This document shows positions 17,584 to 25,928 of a stretch of 64,000 bases of DNA, in pieces. The notes under the pieces were generated by a model. The model had not been told where the DNA came from. It was given only the letters and a program-made list of their open reading frames with translations, and did not search any database. The translations under genes and the position numbers were made by a program. Position 1 is the first letter of the stretch. Each line of letters opens with the position of its first letter. Source of the DNA: CAWIJJ01 sp963836405 (GTDB lineage: Bacteria > Acidobacteriota > Terriglobia > Bryobacterales > Bryobacteraceae); assembly GCA_963836405.1 (NCBI GenBank), contig CAWIJL010000007.1, positions 434,001 through 498,000 of the forward strand. The letters are read 5' to 3'.

Positions 17584-18898
17584 CGAAGAGAATATCGGCC
17601 GCTCGCTGCGCATGATCCTCGAGCGGGAGGGCTACGGCGTGAGCGTGTGCCGCTCCGTGGCGGAGTTTCGCCGCCATCCCGAGTCGCAGCGGGCAGACGC
17701 CTACCTGCTGGATATGAAGCTGCCGGACGGCAACGGCATCGATCTGCTCAAGGTGGTGCGGCAGAACGGCGCCGCCGCCCCGGCCGTGATGATTTCGGGC
17801 CACGGCACGATCGCGGATGCCGTGGAGGCCACCCGCGCCGGCGCTTTCGACTTCCTCGAAAAGCCGCTCAGCCGCGACCGCGTCCTGCTGGCCGTCAAGA
17901 ACGCCCTCGAACACAATACCCTGCGCCAGGAAAACGAGCGGCTGCGCGAACTGGTGGGCAGCTCGCCCAAAATGATCGGCTCGAGCCCGGCCTGGCAGCG
18001 CACCGTGGAACAGGCGTCCATGGCCGCACGCTCGGACGCGCGCGTGCTCCTGATCGGCGAATCCGGCACCGGCAAGGAGCTGCTCGCGGCCCACATCCAT
18101 AACTCCAGCCCGTTCGCGTCCGGCCCGTTCGTCAAGGTGAACTGCGCCGCCATCCCAACCGAGCTGATCGAGACCGAGCTGTTCGGCCACGAAAAGGGAT
18201 CCTTCACGGGCGCCACCGCCTCGCGGCGCGGCAAGTTCGAACTGGCCGACGGTGGCACCATTTTCCTCGACGAAGTGGGCGACCTGCACGGCGCATCGCA
18301 GGCCAAGCTGCTCCGCGTGCTGCAGGAGGGCGAGTTCCACCGCGTCGGCGGCGAGCAGATCATCCACGTCAGCGTGCGCGTGGTCTCGGCCACCAACCGC
18401 GACCTCAGCGGCATGGTGGCACAGGATAAATTCCGCGAGGATCTGTACTACCGCCTCAGCGTCGTGCCCATCCGCGTTCCTGCCCTGCGCGAGCGGCCGC
18501 ACGATATCCGGCTGCTGGCCGAATACTTCCTCGAGGACTTCTGCACCCGCAATAACTTCAAGCGCAAGGTGCTCGACGAATCCGTGATCCCGATGCTGGA
18601 AAGCTACGCCTGGCCGGGCAACGCGCGCGAGCTGCGCAACGTGGTGGAGCGCATGGCCATCCTGACGCCTGGAGAGCGCATCACCCGCGACTCCATCCCG
18701 GTCGAGATCCGTGTGCAGCGCGAGACCGGACCCAAGTCCACCATTCAGGAAGCCCGCGAATCGGCCGAACGGGAGCATATTTTGCGCGCCCTCGAAGAGA
18801 CCAACTGGAACGTTTCCGGCGCCGCCCGGGTGCTCGGCATGGAGCGCACCAACCTGCACAAAAGAATCCGCGCCCTTGGCCTGGCGCGCGAGCGGTAA
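17552..18898 (+). CDS. NtrC-family sigma54-dependent response regulator
   Basis: A 448-residue transcription activator. The receiver domain (residues 1-120) has the acidic pair DDEE, the phospho-acceptor in DMKLPDGNG and the conserved Lys in FLEKPL. The AAA+ domain has Walker A GESGTGKE, the sigma54 contact loop GSFTGA (Ser for the usual Ala), Walker B IFLDEVG and the RxxxREDLYYRLSV and WPGNARELRN motifs. A Fis-type helix-turn-helix lies at the C-terminus (NWNVSGAARVLGMERTNLHKRIRALGL). It should oligomerise when phosphorylated and activate RNA polymerase with sigma54; targets are unknown but may include the envelope genes just upstream. Confidence 0.92.
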   Translation: MASKRILIVDDEENIGRSLRMILEREGYGVSVCRSVAEFRRHPESQRADAYLLDMKLPDGNGIDLLKVVRQNGAAAPAVMISGHGTIADAVEATRAGAFDFLEKPLSRDRVLLAVKNALEHNTLRQENERLRELVGSSPKMIGSSPAWQRTVEQASMAARSDARVLLIGESGTGKELLAAHIHNSSPFASGPFVKVNCAAIPTELIETELFGHEKGSFTGATASRRGKFELADGGTIFLDEVGDLHGASQAKLLRVLQEGEFHRVGGEQIIHVSVRVVSATNRDLSGMVAQDKFREDLYYRLSVVPIRVPALRERPHDIRLLAEYFLEDFCTRNNFKRKVLDESVIPMLESYAWPGNARELRNVVERMAILTPGERITRDSIPVEIRVQRETGPKSTIQEARESAEREHILRALEETNWNVSGAARVLGMERTNLHKRIRALGLARER

Positions 18899-18911
18899 CG
18901 GGCGCTGCCGT

Positions 18912-19559
18912 CTAAAGACGCGTGGCGCGATCGTCGGGCTGCGTTTGCGCGGCTGCGGGTCTGAAGCGATTCCGGCTGGATGCCATCAGGACTTCGCCCT
19001 GGAAGTCGATCATTTCGAGAGCGCGCTTCACAGCTTCCGCTTCTACGTCGACTTGGCTTTGTTTTGACAATTCGTGAATGTCGGTCATCGCGGGCACCGT
19101 CTCCCCGGATTCCTGGTCCAGCGTGGAGGCACGAAGGGCGCGGTTGGTTTGCAGCACGCGCAGTTCCTGCAGGCCGCGGTACCAGGCGCGCTGGGCGCGG
19201 GCCTGATAGCGGGACAGGCGGTCGAGAAGGGCGACGGCCGCGGGATCGGCGAGGGGATCGGAGCTGGTGGTGAAAGATTCGGCTTCGATCCGGCGGAAGC
19301 GTCGCAGGTTCCAGGCGGCGTGCAGAATTTCATCGAAGGTAATGTTCTCGACCGCTCCCTGGGGGTCGAGTTCGGCGAGGAGGGAGTGGTGGAACTCCTC
19401 GAACTCCGCTTGCTCGTCGGGACGGACGATGAGGTGTTTGGCGGTGAGGCCATGGCGGACGGCGTTGTGCGCAACGCGCGCTTTGCCCTCGGGGGTGCGG
19501 GGTCCGGTGGAAAGCTTTGCGTTCGCGTGATTGGCGGTGAATTGAGCGGCGGTGGCCAT
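18912..19559 (-). CDS. uncharacterised STGPRTPEGK-motif protein
   Basis: A 215-residue cytoplasmic protein of no known function. The N-terminus ANHANAKLSTGPRTPEGKAR and following NAVRHGLTAK are the hallmark of a family abundant in Acidobacteriota and Planctomycetota, often in many copies per genome. The rest is helical and charged with several Arg-rich stretches. The ATG at 19559 is preceded by AAGGAG at six bases' distance, which decides it over the start eleven codons further upstream. It is convergent with the response-regulator gene with 13 bases between stops. The family's scattered, multi-copy occurrence hints at a nucleic-acid or mobile-element link, but this is speculation. Confidence 0.65.
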   Translation of the reverse strand: MATAAQFTANHANAKLSTGPRTPEGKARVAHNAVRHGLTAKHLIVRPDEQAEFEEFHHSLLAELDPQGAVENITFDEILHAAWNLRRFRRIEAESFTTSSDPLADPAAVALLDRLSRYQARAQRAWYRGLQELRVLQTNRALRASTLDQESGETVPAMTDIHELSKQSQVDVEAEAVKRALEMIDFQGEVLMASSRNRFRPAAAQTQPDDRATRL

Positions 19560-19713
19560 ACGATACTCCTTCAGAACTCGCGACGGTAGCATGCGAGCAT
19601 AGGGGAGTCCGAAATTGGGAGACGTAAGTGTGTGAGGGGAAAGAGAAGAAAGTTGGGAATGTCGTGAACTGACCCCTTCTGGCGATCGCGGCTTCCGTTA
19701 GCGCATGAGCCGG

Positions 19714-21855
19714 TCAGGACTTCGGGACATGCAGCTTCTTTAGAACGCCTTTCAAGAGCCTCTCGGTCCAGACGCCAAAGGGCTGGTCGGTGGTCAGGTA
19801 GGTCCAGACGGCGCCGCGGTCGGCGAGACTGGCGCCGCCGTCCGCCTCGGCTTTGGCCAGGCGGCGCGCGACCTCTTCGGGTATGGCAGCCTCCAGTTTG
19901 GGGAACCATTCATCGATTTGCCGCAGAAATGTGAAATGCGGATCACGGTAGTCGGTACCGACGAAGAAACCGGGGACCGCGGCGTAGGATTGCCAGGGGA
20001 TGCCCGCCCGGAAGTCCTCGAGGCGGGCAAGGTAGTCGGCCCACAGATCGTCTATCACGCGCAACGCGATCTGCCGCTCCAGCTCAGACCGGCACGGAGC
20101 CGTGCCCGCAAGTATTGCCTGGCGGTAAGTATGGATCCTGTTTCGTTGGCCTTCGACGGGCAGGTCATATCGATGGAGGAACTCGCGCTGGTCCAGATGC
20201 CGGCCCTCTACGAGGCGCTGTATCGATTCCGGATCATTGCGGTAGCGTGGATCGAGGTCGCCGTACCTCACCATCAAAGGGTCCTCCAGGGAGACAAAGA
20301 AGCGGGAGCAGCCCGGGTCGCCCTGGCGGCCCGCGCGGCCTCGCAACTGGTTGTCGATCCTCCGGCTCTCGTGCCGGTTGGTCCCAATTACGTAGAGGCC
20401 GCCGAGGGCAGCGACGCCCTCGCCGAGGCGAATATCGGTCCCTCGCCCTGCCATATTCGTGGATATGGTCACGGCGCCCCTCTGCGCGGCCTGCGCAACG
20501 ATGGCGGCTTCCACTTCGTCATGGCGCGCGTTCAACACGCTGTGGGGCACGTCCGACAGGTTTCGGCTGAGCCGCTCGGACTCCTCGACACTGGCTGTTC
20601 CTACGAGGATGGGCTGCCCGGTGGCGTGTACGCGCCGTATTTCTTCGACGACGGCTCTTTCCTTTTCGGTTTTCGTCTCGAACAGGCAGTCCGGCCGATC
20701 TTCGCGGATGACGGGCCGGTTGGTGGGTATGGTTTCAACGTGGAGCCCGTACACCCTCTGGAATTCCATGGCCTGCGTGGCCGCGGTTCCGGTCATCCCG
20801 CAAACCCGCGGATAGAGAGCGATGAGGTTTTGGATGGTGGTAGATCCCAGCACCATTCCCTGAGGTTTGGGGACGACTCCTTCCTTGGTTTCCACGGCGG
20901 TCTGAAGTCCCGCCGGCCAGCGGCGGTTCAGAGCGACACGTCCTTTGAATTCGTCCACCATCTCGATGCCACCGCTCTTGACCAGGTAGTCCACGTCGCG
21001 GTGGAGCAGGGCATGCGCTTCGAGGGCATCCTGCACGGCGGTGTGAAGGGAGAGGTTTCGTTCGTCAAAAAGGTTGCCGCAACTGAAGGCGTGCTCCACG
21101 TCGTGAATGCCGACGTCAGTAAGGGCGGCATTGTGGGCGCCCGGGTCGAGGGTGTAATGCACACCCGAGTGGAAGCGGCGGACCACCTGATCGGCTACGT
21201 ATGCCATGGCAGCGCCATCTGTATCGCCGCCGGCAATGACGAGCGGGATGCGCGCCTCATCGATCAGAATGGAATCGACCTCGTCGATCGCGGTTGCGTA
21301 GAAAGGACGGTGCACCTGTTCGTCGAGACGGAGCGCCAGCCGGTCGCGCAAGACGTCGAAGCCGATTTCGTTGGCGGTCGCGTAGGTAATGTCACAGCCA
21401 TAAGCGGCGCGGCGTTCGGCGGGCGTCATGCCCTGCTGCACGTAGCCCACGGAGAGACCGAGCAGGCGGTAGATGTCCCCCATCCAGCAGGCGTCGCGGC
21501 ATGCCAGATAGTCGTTGACGGTCATGACGTGGACGCCTTTTCGTTCTCTCGCGATCCACGCTATTGCCGGCACGGCGGCAAGTGTTTTGCCCTCTCCCGT
21601 CTGCATCTCCGCGATATTGCCGCGAACGAGGGCCAGGGCGCCGCAAAGCTGTACATCGAAGACTTGCTGTCCCAGCACGCGGGATGCGGCTACTGCGGCA
21701 GCGGCTATGAACTCGAGTAAGCCGGCGCGCGCGGCGACGTCGCGCAGTGGGTCGTCGTCCAAACGGGCGAGTTCCGCGCGCTTTGTGTTAATCCGCTGGA
21801 TGGCGGACCGGTCACGATCAAAGGACGCCGATAAGGAACGCAAAAATTTCAACAC
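19714..21855 (-). CDS. second, short SecA-type preprotein translocase ATPase (SecA2-like)
   Basis: A protein of about 713 residues with all SecA motor motifs: Walker A MQTGEGKT (residues 84-91), IDEVDSILIDEARIPL, GMTGTA, STNMAGRGTDI and QLRGRAGRQGDPG. It is about 150-200 residues shorter than housekeeping SecA and lacks the C-terminal linker with the CxCxxxxxxxxCH zinc site that binds SecB. The GTG at 21855 is chosen because GGGGAGG lies five bases before it; an upstream TTG (21876) and an adjacent GTG or TTG are possible. It presumably drives export of a subset of proteins through SecYEG. No accessory SecY2 or glycosylated substrate gene is nearby. Confidence 0.8.
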   Translation of the reverse strand: MLKFLRSLSASFDRDRSAIQRINTKRAELARLDDDPLRDVAARAGLLEFIAAAAVAASRVLGQQVFDVQLCGALALVRGNIAEMQTGEGKTLAAVPAIAWIARERKGVHVMTVNDYLACRDACWMGDIYRLLGLSVGYVQQGMTPAERRAAYGCDITYATANEIGFDVLRDRLALRLDEQVHRPFYATAIDEVDSILIDEARIPLVIAGGDTDGAAMAYVADQVVRRFHSGVHYTLDPGAHNAALTDVGIHDVEHAFSCGNLFDERNLSLHTAVQDALEAHALLHRDVDYLVKSGGIEMVDEFKGRVALNRRWPAGLQTAVETKEGVVPKPQGMVLGSTTIQNLIALYPRVCGMTGTAATQAMEFQRVYGLHVETIPTNRPVIREDRPDCLFETKTEKERAVVEEIRRVHATGQPILVGTASVEESERLSRNLSDVPHSVLNARHDEVEAAIVAQAAQRGAVTISTNMAGRGTDIRLGEGVAALGGLYVIGTNRHESRRIDNQLRGRAGRQGDPGCSRFFVSLEDPLMVRYGDLDPRYRNDPESIQRLVEGRHLDQREFLHRYDLPVEGQRNRIHTYRQAILAGTAPCRSELERQIALRVIDDLWADYLARLEDFRAGIPWQSYAAVPGFFVGTDYRDPHFTFLRQIDEWFPKLEAAIPEEVARRLAKAEADGGASLADRGAVWTYLTTDQPFGVWTERLLKGVLKKLHVPKS

Positions 21856-22393
21856 CACACCCTCCCCACTGCACAAGAGATCAAGACGAAACGGTCTGGG
21901 ATCGAAGCGCCGGCTGTTTACAGTTGGCGCGACGCGTGAAGGGGGGAATGGCCCGGTGGTGGGCGTTGAAAGATCGAGCGGAGCAGGAAGGCTGTCCAGC
22001 GAGGTGAATCAGGCAGCCACACCGCAGTGGTTCGCTCCACGCGTGGCGGTATGGCGTATTCAGAACCCTCCGTCAGGCGTTGGGGCGCGCGGGGGGCTCG
22101 TCGACGCGCTGAAACGACGGTCTTCGCAACAACGGAGACCGGGAAAGAGTTCGAACCGGCGGCGCCGAATGGCGATAGGGCGAACAGAAGTGCCGCCACG
22201 AGCCGTGCTGTAAAGCGCGATCGCACCTGCGATCAGTATGGCATAGGGACTGGGGCCTGAGGCTACGGACGGCGGACGCCGCTGGCTGCCCATCGACGCG
22301 GAGACAGTCTGGCAGGGAGGCATTCCCGGCGTGGACCTGGATCAGTCCGGCGACGGACACCACGAAGCGCGCTGGAACCGAACGTCAATGCCG
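21856..22393. other. 538-base stretch without a confident gene
   Basis: Between the second secA and the ABC operon only one frame is noteworthy: 22226-21918 on the minus strand would encode 102 residues starting with a signal-peptide-like MRSRFTARLVAALLFALSPFGAAG from a GTG start. The remainder has no family match and its ribosome-binding site is poor, so it is not listed as a gene. A perfect palindrome overlaps this start (22219-22234). Confidence 0.4.
22219..22234. promoter_or_regulatory. perfect 16-base palindrome, candidate operator
   Basis: GATCGCA and TGCGATC are separated by two bases, a perfect 7+2+7 inverted repeat in the non-coding stretch upstream of the second secA. Its role is unknown; it could be a repressor site for the leftward transcript. 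Confidence 0.35.
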
Positions 22394-23101
22394 TCAATAC
22401 TCGCGCCTCTGCACGGCCCGGATCGTAACAAGTAACAGAGTGACAGCCAGAAGAACGCCGGTCGCCAATTGGGAGACCGGCAGCCGATGGGTCACCAGCG
22501 GGGACGCCGCGCCGAAAACGCGGACCACGTCCACCGCGGGCGATATCTTGTGGAGAAGCCACAGGAGCAGCACCAGCCCGTAACCCGCGGGTAAGAATGA
22601 CAACGGCTCAACCACGAACGCCTGGGAGAGGACTGCCGCGCAGTATGGGATGGGCAGCCAGAGGATTAATGTCACAACAAGTCTCGCGAAGTCCACCGGC
22701 GTCACAGTGCCTGATATCGACGGGAATAACTGCCACACGGTCAACGCTGCGATCAGGGTGGCGGCATACAGTTCGACGAGGCCGATGCCCACCCGCAAGA
22801 CAATCAGCCAGGCGCGGCTTACCGGCAGGGAGACGGTGAACTGTGTGGATCCTGCCAGGCCCTCAGGAAAGCTGATGTGTGTCGGCGCCTGCGATTTCAC
22901 CCCTGACCCTGCAAGCATCACCGTCGAGCAGGTTAGAATGAGCCCCATCCAGAAGAACACTTTGCTTGGCGCCGGTGCGTTGTACCGGCCCGGGTAGGTC
23001 ATGGCGATGACGATTGCCGGCCAGACAATGAGAGGGAGCAGACGCCAGCGGGTTTCCAGCCAGCCCTTCATTGCAAGCGCCTCAGCTATTTGCCAGTTCA
23101 T
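22394..23101 (-). CDS. ABC-2-type transporter permease
   Basis: A 235-residue integral membrane protein with six hydrophobic helices and no other domain. SFPEGLAGSTQFTVSLPVSRAWLIVLRVGIGLVE is nearly the same as the corresponding stretch of the preceding gene product, showing that the two permeases arose by tandem duplication and probably form a heterodimer. The ATG at 23101 is supported by GGAGG eight bases upstream and by alignment with its paralogue. It is the last gene of a four-gene operon (regulator, ATPase, two permeases). The exported substrate is unknown; YtrA-controlled systems in Firmicutes respond to cell-wall-active peptides. Confidence 0.8.
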   Translation of the reverse strand: MNWQIAEALAMKGWLETRWRLLPLIVWPAIVIAMTYPGRYNAPAPSKVFFWMGLILTCSTVMLAGSGVKSQAPTHISFPEGLAGSTQFTVSLPVSRAWLIVLRVGIGLVELYAATLIAALTVWQLFPSISGTVTPVDFARLVVTLILWLPIPYCAAVLSQAFVVEPLSFLPAGYGLVLLLWLLHKISPAVDVVRVFGAASPLVTHRLPVSQLATGVLLAVTLLLVTIRAVQRREY

Positions 23102-23117
23102 CACGAATCCTCCAGGA

Positions 23118-23777
23118 TCAGTACTCGCGCAATCGCACAACCATACCGGAGCCGAGCAGCAGAACGGCCCCCGCAATCACCGGGGGCGCCAATTGAGACC
23201 AGGGCATATGGTGAGTCTGCAATGGCGACGCTTCGCCAAACGCGCGAATCACATCCACTCCGGGAGCCAGGCGATGACAGAGCAGAAGCAGCAGGATGAG
23301 GGTGCAGCCCGCGTATCCGAGCGAAAACGGTTCGGCCGCCCAGGTGGAAAAGAACACATGGGCGCAGTAAGGCGCAATTAAGAATAGGATCGTGCCCAGG
23401 ACAAGCCTCGCGAAGTCGGAGGGGCTTGCGGTTTGCCGCGTCGCCGGAAGCAGGGCCCAAATGAGCAACGCCGCAAGGGCCGTCGCAGCCGCCATTTCGG
23501 CCAGTCCGACTGCGGCCCTGACGGCGAGCAGCCGAAGCCTGGTTACGGGAAGCGAAATCGTGAATTGGGTTGAGCCCGCAACGCCCTCCGAAAAGCCCAG
23601 CGGCGCCTGGGAGTTCACGCCCGAGCCGCCGAGCAGGATCGCAAGGAAGGTCAGCATGAACCACGCCGTTGTCAGGACGCTCGTGCCCGTGGGGTTCCGA
23701 AAGTTCAACGCCAGTGCGATCAACAGGTAGGCGGCCACGATCAGCAGCCGCCATCGCGTTTCCATCCACGCTTTCAT
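23118..23777 (-). CDS. ABC-2-type transporter permease
   Basis: A 219-residue membrane protein with about six transmembrane helices, paralogous to the gene downstream (shared GFSEGVAGSTQFTISLPVTRLRLLAVRAAVGLAE). MKAWMETRWRLL at 23777 aligns with the N-terminus of the paralogue, so this start is preferred; it lies ten bases after the stop of the ATPase gene. It provides half of the membrane channel of the exporter. Confidence 0.8.
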   Translation of the reverse strand: MKAWMETRWRLLIVAAYLLIALALNFRNPTGTSVLTTAWFMLTFLAILLGGSGVNSQAPLGFSEGVAGSTQFTISLPVTRLRLLAVRAAVGLAEMAAATALAALLIWALLPATRQTASPSDFARLVLGTILFLIAPYCAHVFFSTWAAEPFSLGYAGCTLILLLLLCHRLAPGVDVIRAFGEASPLQTHHMPWSQLAPPVIAGAVLLLGSGMVVRLREY

Positions 23778-23787
23778 CAGCAACACT

Positions 23788-24678
23788 TCAGTTACTCCGC
23801 ACGTGTTCGAGAAAGATCTCTTTGAGGCTGACGGGGAACCGTTCCACGGAAGCACCCGGATAAGAACGAGCCTGTTCTACGATTACCTCCACGTTGCGGC
23901 TAGCCAGGATCGAAACCGTTCTCCCTTCCTGGCGCACGTGGTCCGCCCCCGGCGCCCAGGCGATCGGGGCGGGCTCGCTTTCGAAGACGACGCGCAGCCG
24001 TTGATAGTGCACCTTCAAATCGTCAAGCGCACCATCCACTACTTTGCGTCCGCAATCGACGATAGCAACGCGATCGGCAATCTGTTCGACTTCCGCGAGC
24101 TGATGGGAAGAGAAGAAGATCGTGGTGCCCTCAGTCGCAGGGAGGGCAACGAGTTCCTTCAACAACGTCTCGATCACGGCTGGGTCGAGCCCTTCGATCG
24201 GCTCGTCCAGAATCAGGAGTTCAGCTCCGTTCGACATTGCCAGCAGGAGCATCAGACTTGTCCGCATGCCCTTGGAGAGAGCCGATATTTTGCGATTGGG
24301 CGGCAGATTGAACATATCCATGTAGCGCTGTTCCAGGTCACGGCGCCACTTGGGAAAGAATGGGCGCGTGAAGCGGATGATCTGCTGCACGGTCATGTAT
24401 GGATACATGTACTTGTTTTCGGAGACATAGCCGATGCGCCGCCGAAGGCCGGCATCACATTCGGGTCCAGTCACCACCTTATTGAAGACGCGCACCTCAC
24501 CGCTGCCGGACTTGAGAAAGCCGAGCAGCAGCCGAATCGTGGTGGTCTTGCCGGCACCGTTTCGGCCGAGAAAGCCAAAGATGCTGCCCGCCGGCACCTG
24601 CAGGTCGAGGCCATCGACGGCCGCATGGCTGCCGAACAACCTGCGCAGTCCAATCGTCTCGATGATGAAGTCGCTCAT
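23788..24678 (-). CDS. ABC transporter ATP-binding protein
   Basis: A 296-residue cytoplasmic ATPase with Walker A GRNGAGKTTT (about residues 39-48), a Q-loop region, the signature LSKGMRTSL in place of the canonical LSGGQ, Walker B LLILDEPIEGLDP and the switch His in SSHQLAEVE. The LSKGM variant is usual for ABC-2/drug- and peptide-exporter ATPases. GAGGAG precedes the ATG, which overlaps the stop of the GntR gene by four bases. It energises export through the two permeases encoded downstream. Confidence 0.92.
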   Translation of the reverse strand: MSDFIIETIGLRRLFGSHAAVDGLDLQVPAGSIFGFLGRNGAGKTTTIRLLLGFLKSGSGEVRVFNKVVTGPECDAGLRRRIGYVSENKYMYPYMTVQQIIRFTRPFFPKWRRDLEQRYMDMFNLPPNRKISALSKGMRTSLMLLLAMSNGAELLILDEPIEGLDPAVIETLLKELVALPATEGTTIFFSSHQLAEVEQIADRVAIVDCGRKVVDGALDDLKVHYQRLRVVFESEPAPIAWAPGADHVRQEGRTVSILASRNVEVIVEQARSYPGASVERFPVSLKEIFLEHVRSN

Positions 24679-25073
24679 TGTCTCCTCGCAGTCGGGTGGT
24701 TTGCCGTAGCGGCAAGCTCACTCTCAAAAAGCCGGCGCATCTCCTGCTCCGTCACGCCGAGCGCGCGGAGGCGTTCGACGGAAGATTGCACGACATTCTG
24801 TGCCTGCCGCATCAACTTACTCTTGGCCGCCACGGACGGACTGATGAAAGCGCCCAGCCCGTGGCGGAGTTCCACGAGGCCCTCGTGTTCCAGTTCGCGG
24901 TAGGCTCGCACGACGGTATTCAAGTTCATGACCAATTCCTGGGCCAACGCACGGATAGTCGGCAGCTGGTCGCCTGGCCGCAACGCGCCCGTCTCCACCG
25001 CGTGCTTCACCTGTTCCATGAGCTGGAGGTAAAGGGGGACGCCGGACGAGGCATTCACACGGAAAAATGTCAT
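24675..25073 (-). CDS. GntR-family (YtrA subfamily) transcriptional regulator
   Basis: A 132-residue DNA-binding protein. Residues 9-75 form the GntR winged helix-turn-helix (VPLYLQLMEQVKHAVETGALRPGDQLPTIRALAQEL ... VVRAYRELEHEGLVELRHGLGAFI). The C-terminal tail of about 55 residues is too short for a ligand-binding domain, which defines the YtrA subfamily of operon-specific repressors. It is the first gene of the ABC exporter operon, and a perfect palindrome lies directly before its start codon, so it most likely represses itself and the exporter. No Shine-Dalgarno sequence fits between the palindrome and the ATG. Confidence 0.9.
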   Translation of the reverse strand: MTFFRVNASSGVPLYLQLMEQVKHAVETGALRPGDQLPTIRALAQELVMNLNTVVRAYRELEHEGLVELRHGLGAFISPSVAAKSKLMRQAQNVVQSSVERLRALGVTEQEMRRLFESELAATANHPTARRQ

Positions 25074-25078
25074 GTATT

Positions 25079-25100
25079 CTGTAATAGTTCACTATTACAG
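25079..25100. promoter_or_regulatory. YtrA-type operator palindrome
   Basis: CTGTAATAG and CTATTACAG, perfect complements, are separated by four bases and end five bases before the regulator's ATG. The GTAATAG...CTATTAC form resembles known YtrA-type sites (GTnnTA...TAnnAC). The AT-rich site probably overlaps the -10 region, so repressor binding would block initiation. Confidence 0.75.
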
Positions 25101-25229
25101 TAGACCCGTGAGGGTTATCTGTCAAGATCGAGAGTTTTCCCGGACGCTTGGCTGACGCGTGTTCGACGCGGGGGCAACGGATGGATGACGAGGATACACC
25201 AACCATACCCAACGCCGCACAACCAGGGG

Positions 25230-25742
25230 CTATCGCGCAACCAGACTGCCGATGTGCACGCCCCTCCGTGCCAACATCGATCCGGGTGAGTGTGCTTGTG
25301 ACGTTCCGATGAACGTACTGTTAAGATTCCGGTTGGTCGGTGGCTCCGGGTCGATGCCGGCGTAGATGCCGCCGGCCGGTAATGTGAAACCGAGAAAAGT
25401 CCACGCCGAACCTGCCTCGTTTCCAGACCGATACCGTGGCACTTGGAGCGTCACCGGCAGGCCGGACGGGTTTCCGACGACCAGGTAGTTGTACATGCCA
25501 AAGTTACCGGAATGCCGGATCTCACAGCCGGCATCCTCGAGCGCTGCCGTCACCTGGGCGATGGAGACGCGGCGGTCGAACGGCGGTCCCGGCGGCCGCG
25601 TGACGTCGTGGCGCCAGTCCAGAATGGCAATCGATCCGCCGGATTTCAGGATCCGCGCGGTTTCCAGCAGCACGGCGGCGTGTTCGTCCAATTCGTGCCA
25701 AATATTTGCCAGAAAGACGAGGTCGCAGGTAGAGGCGGGCAC
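25230..25742 (-). pseudogene. truncated duplicate of a class I SAM methyltransferase
   Basis: From STCDLVFLANIWHELDEHA to HSGNFGMYNYLVVG this fragment matches, with few changes, the second half of the intact methyltransferase at 31249-31875. The first half, which contains the SAM-binding ADIGAGTGYFAIPF, is absent: similarity starts abruptly near 25745. The last 70 or so residues (VTLQVPRYRSGNEAGS and beyond) differ from the other copy, which has lost single bases in this part. Without the cofactor site it cannot be active. It sits 5.5 kb from its intact copy in the same orientation. Confidence 0.8.
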
Positions 25743-25928
25743 TCCGCCCGAAGGTTAGACCTTGCTCTCACGCTCGCTGGTACGGAAAATCGGGGCAGGT
25801 GCTTCAGCCAGGCGACGATCGTTTGCCCGCGGAGTACGGCCTACCCGCGGTCGTGAACGTGCGAGGGATCCTGCAGGCGCTGGGAGACGCGGCGGCGCGA
25901 GAGTGAGGAGAGTGGCGACCCGGGCCGG

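Noticed and set aside
19593..19713. Gap between the STGPRTPEGK gene and the second secA, checked for an insertion-sequence end
   Set aside because: No terminal inverted repeat, target duplication or transposase fragment could be recognised.
21918..22226. Possible 102-residue secreted protein from a GTG start upstream of the second secA
   Set aside because: The leader looks plausible but the rest has no family pattern, the ribosome-binding site is poor and the whole region resembles non-coding DNA; noted in the region entry only.
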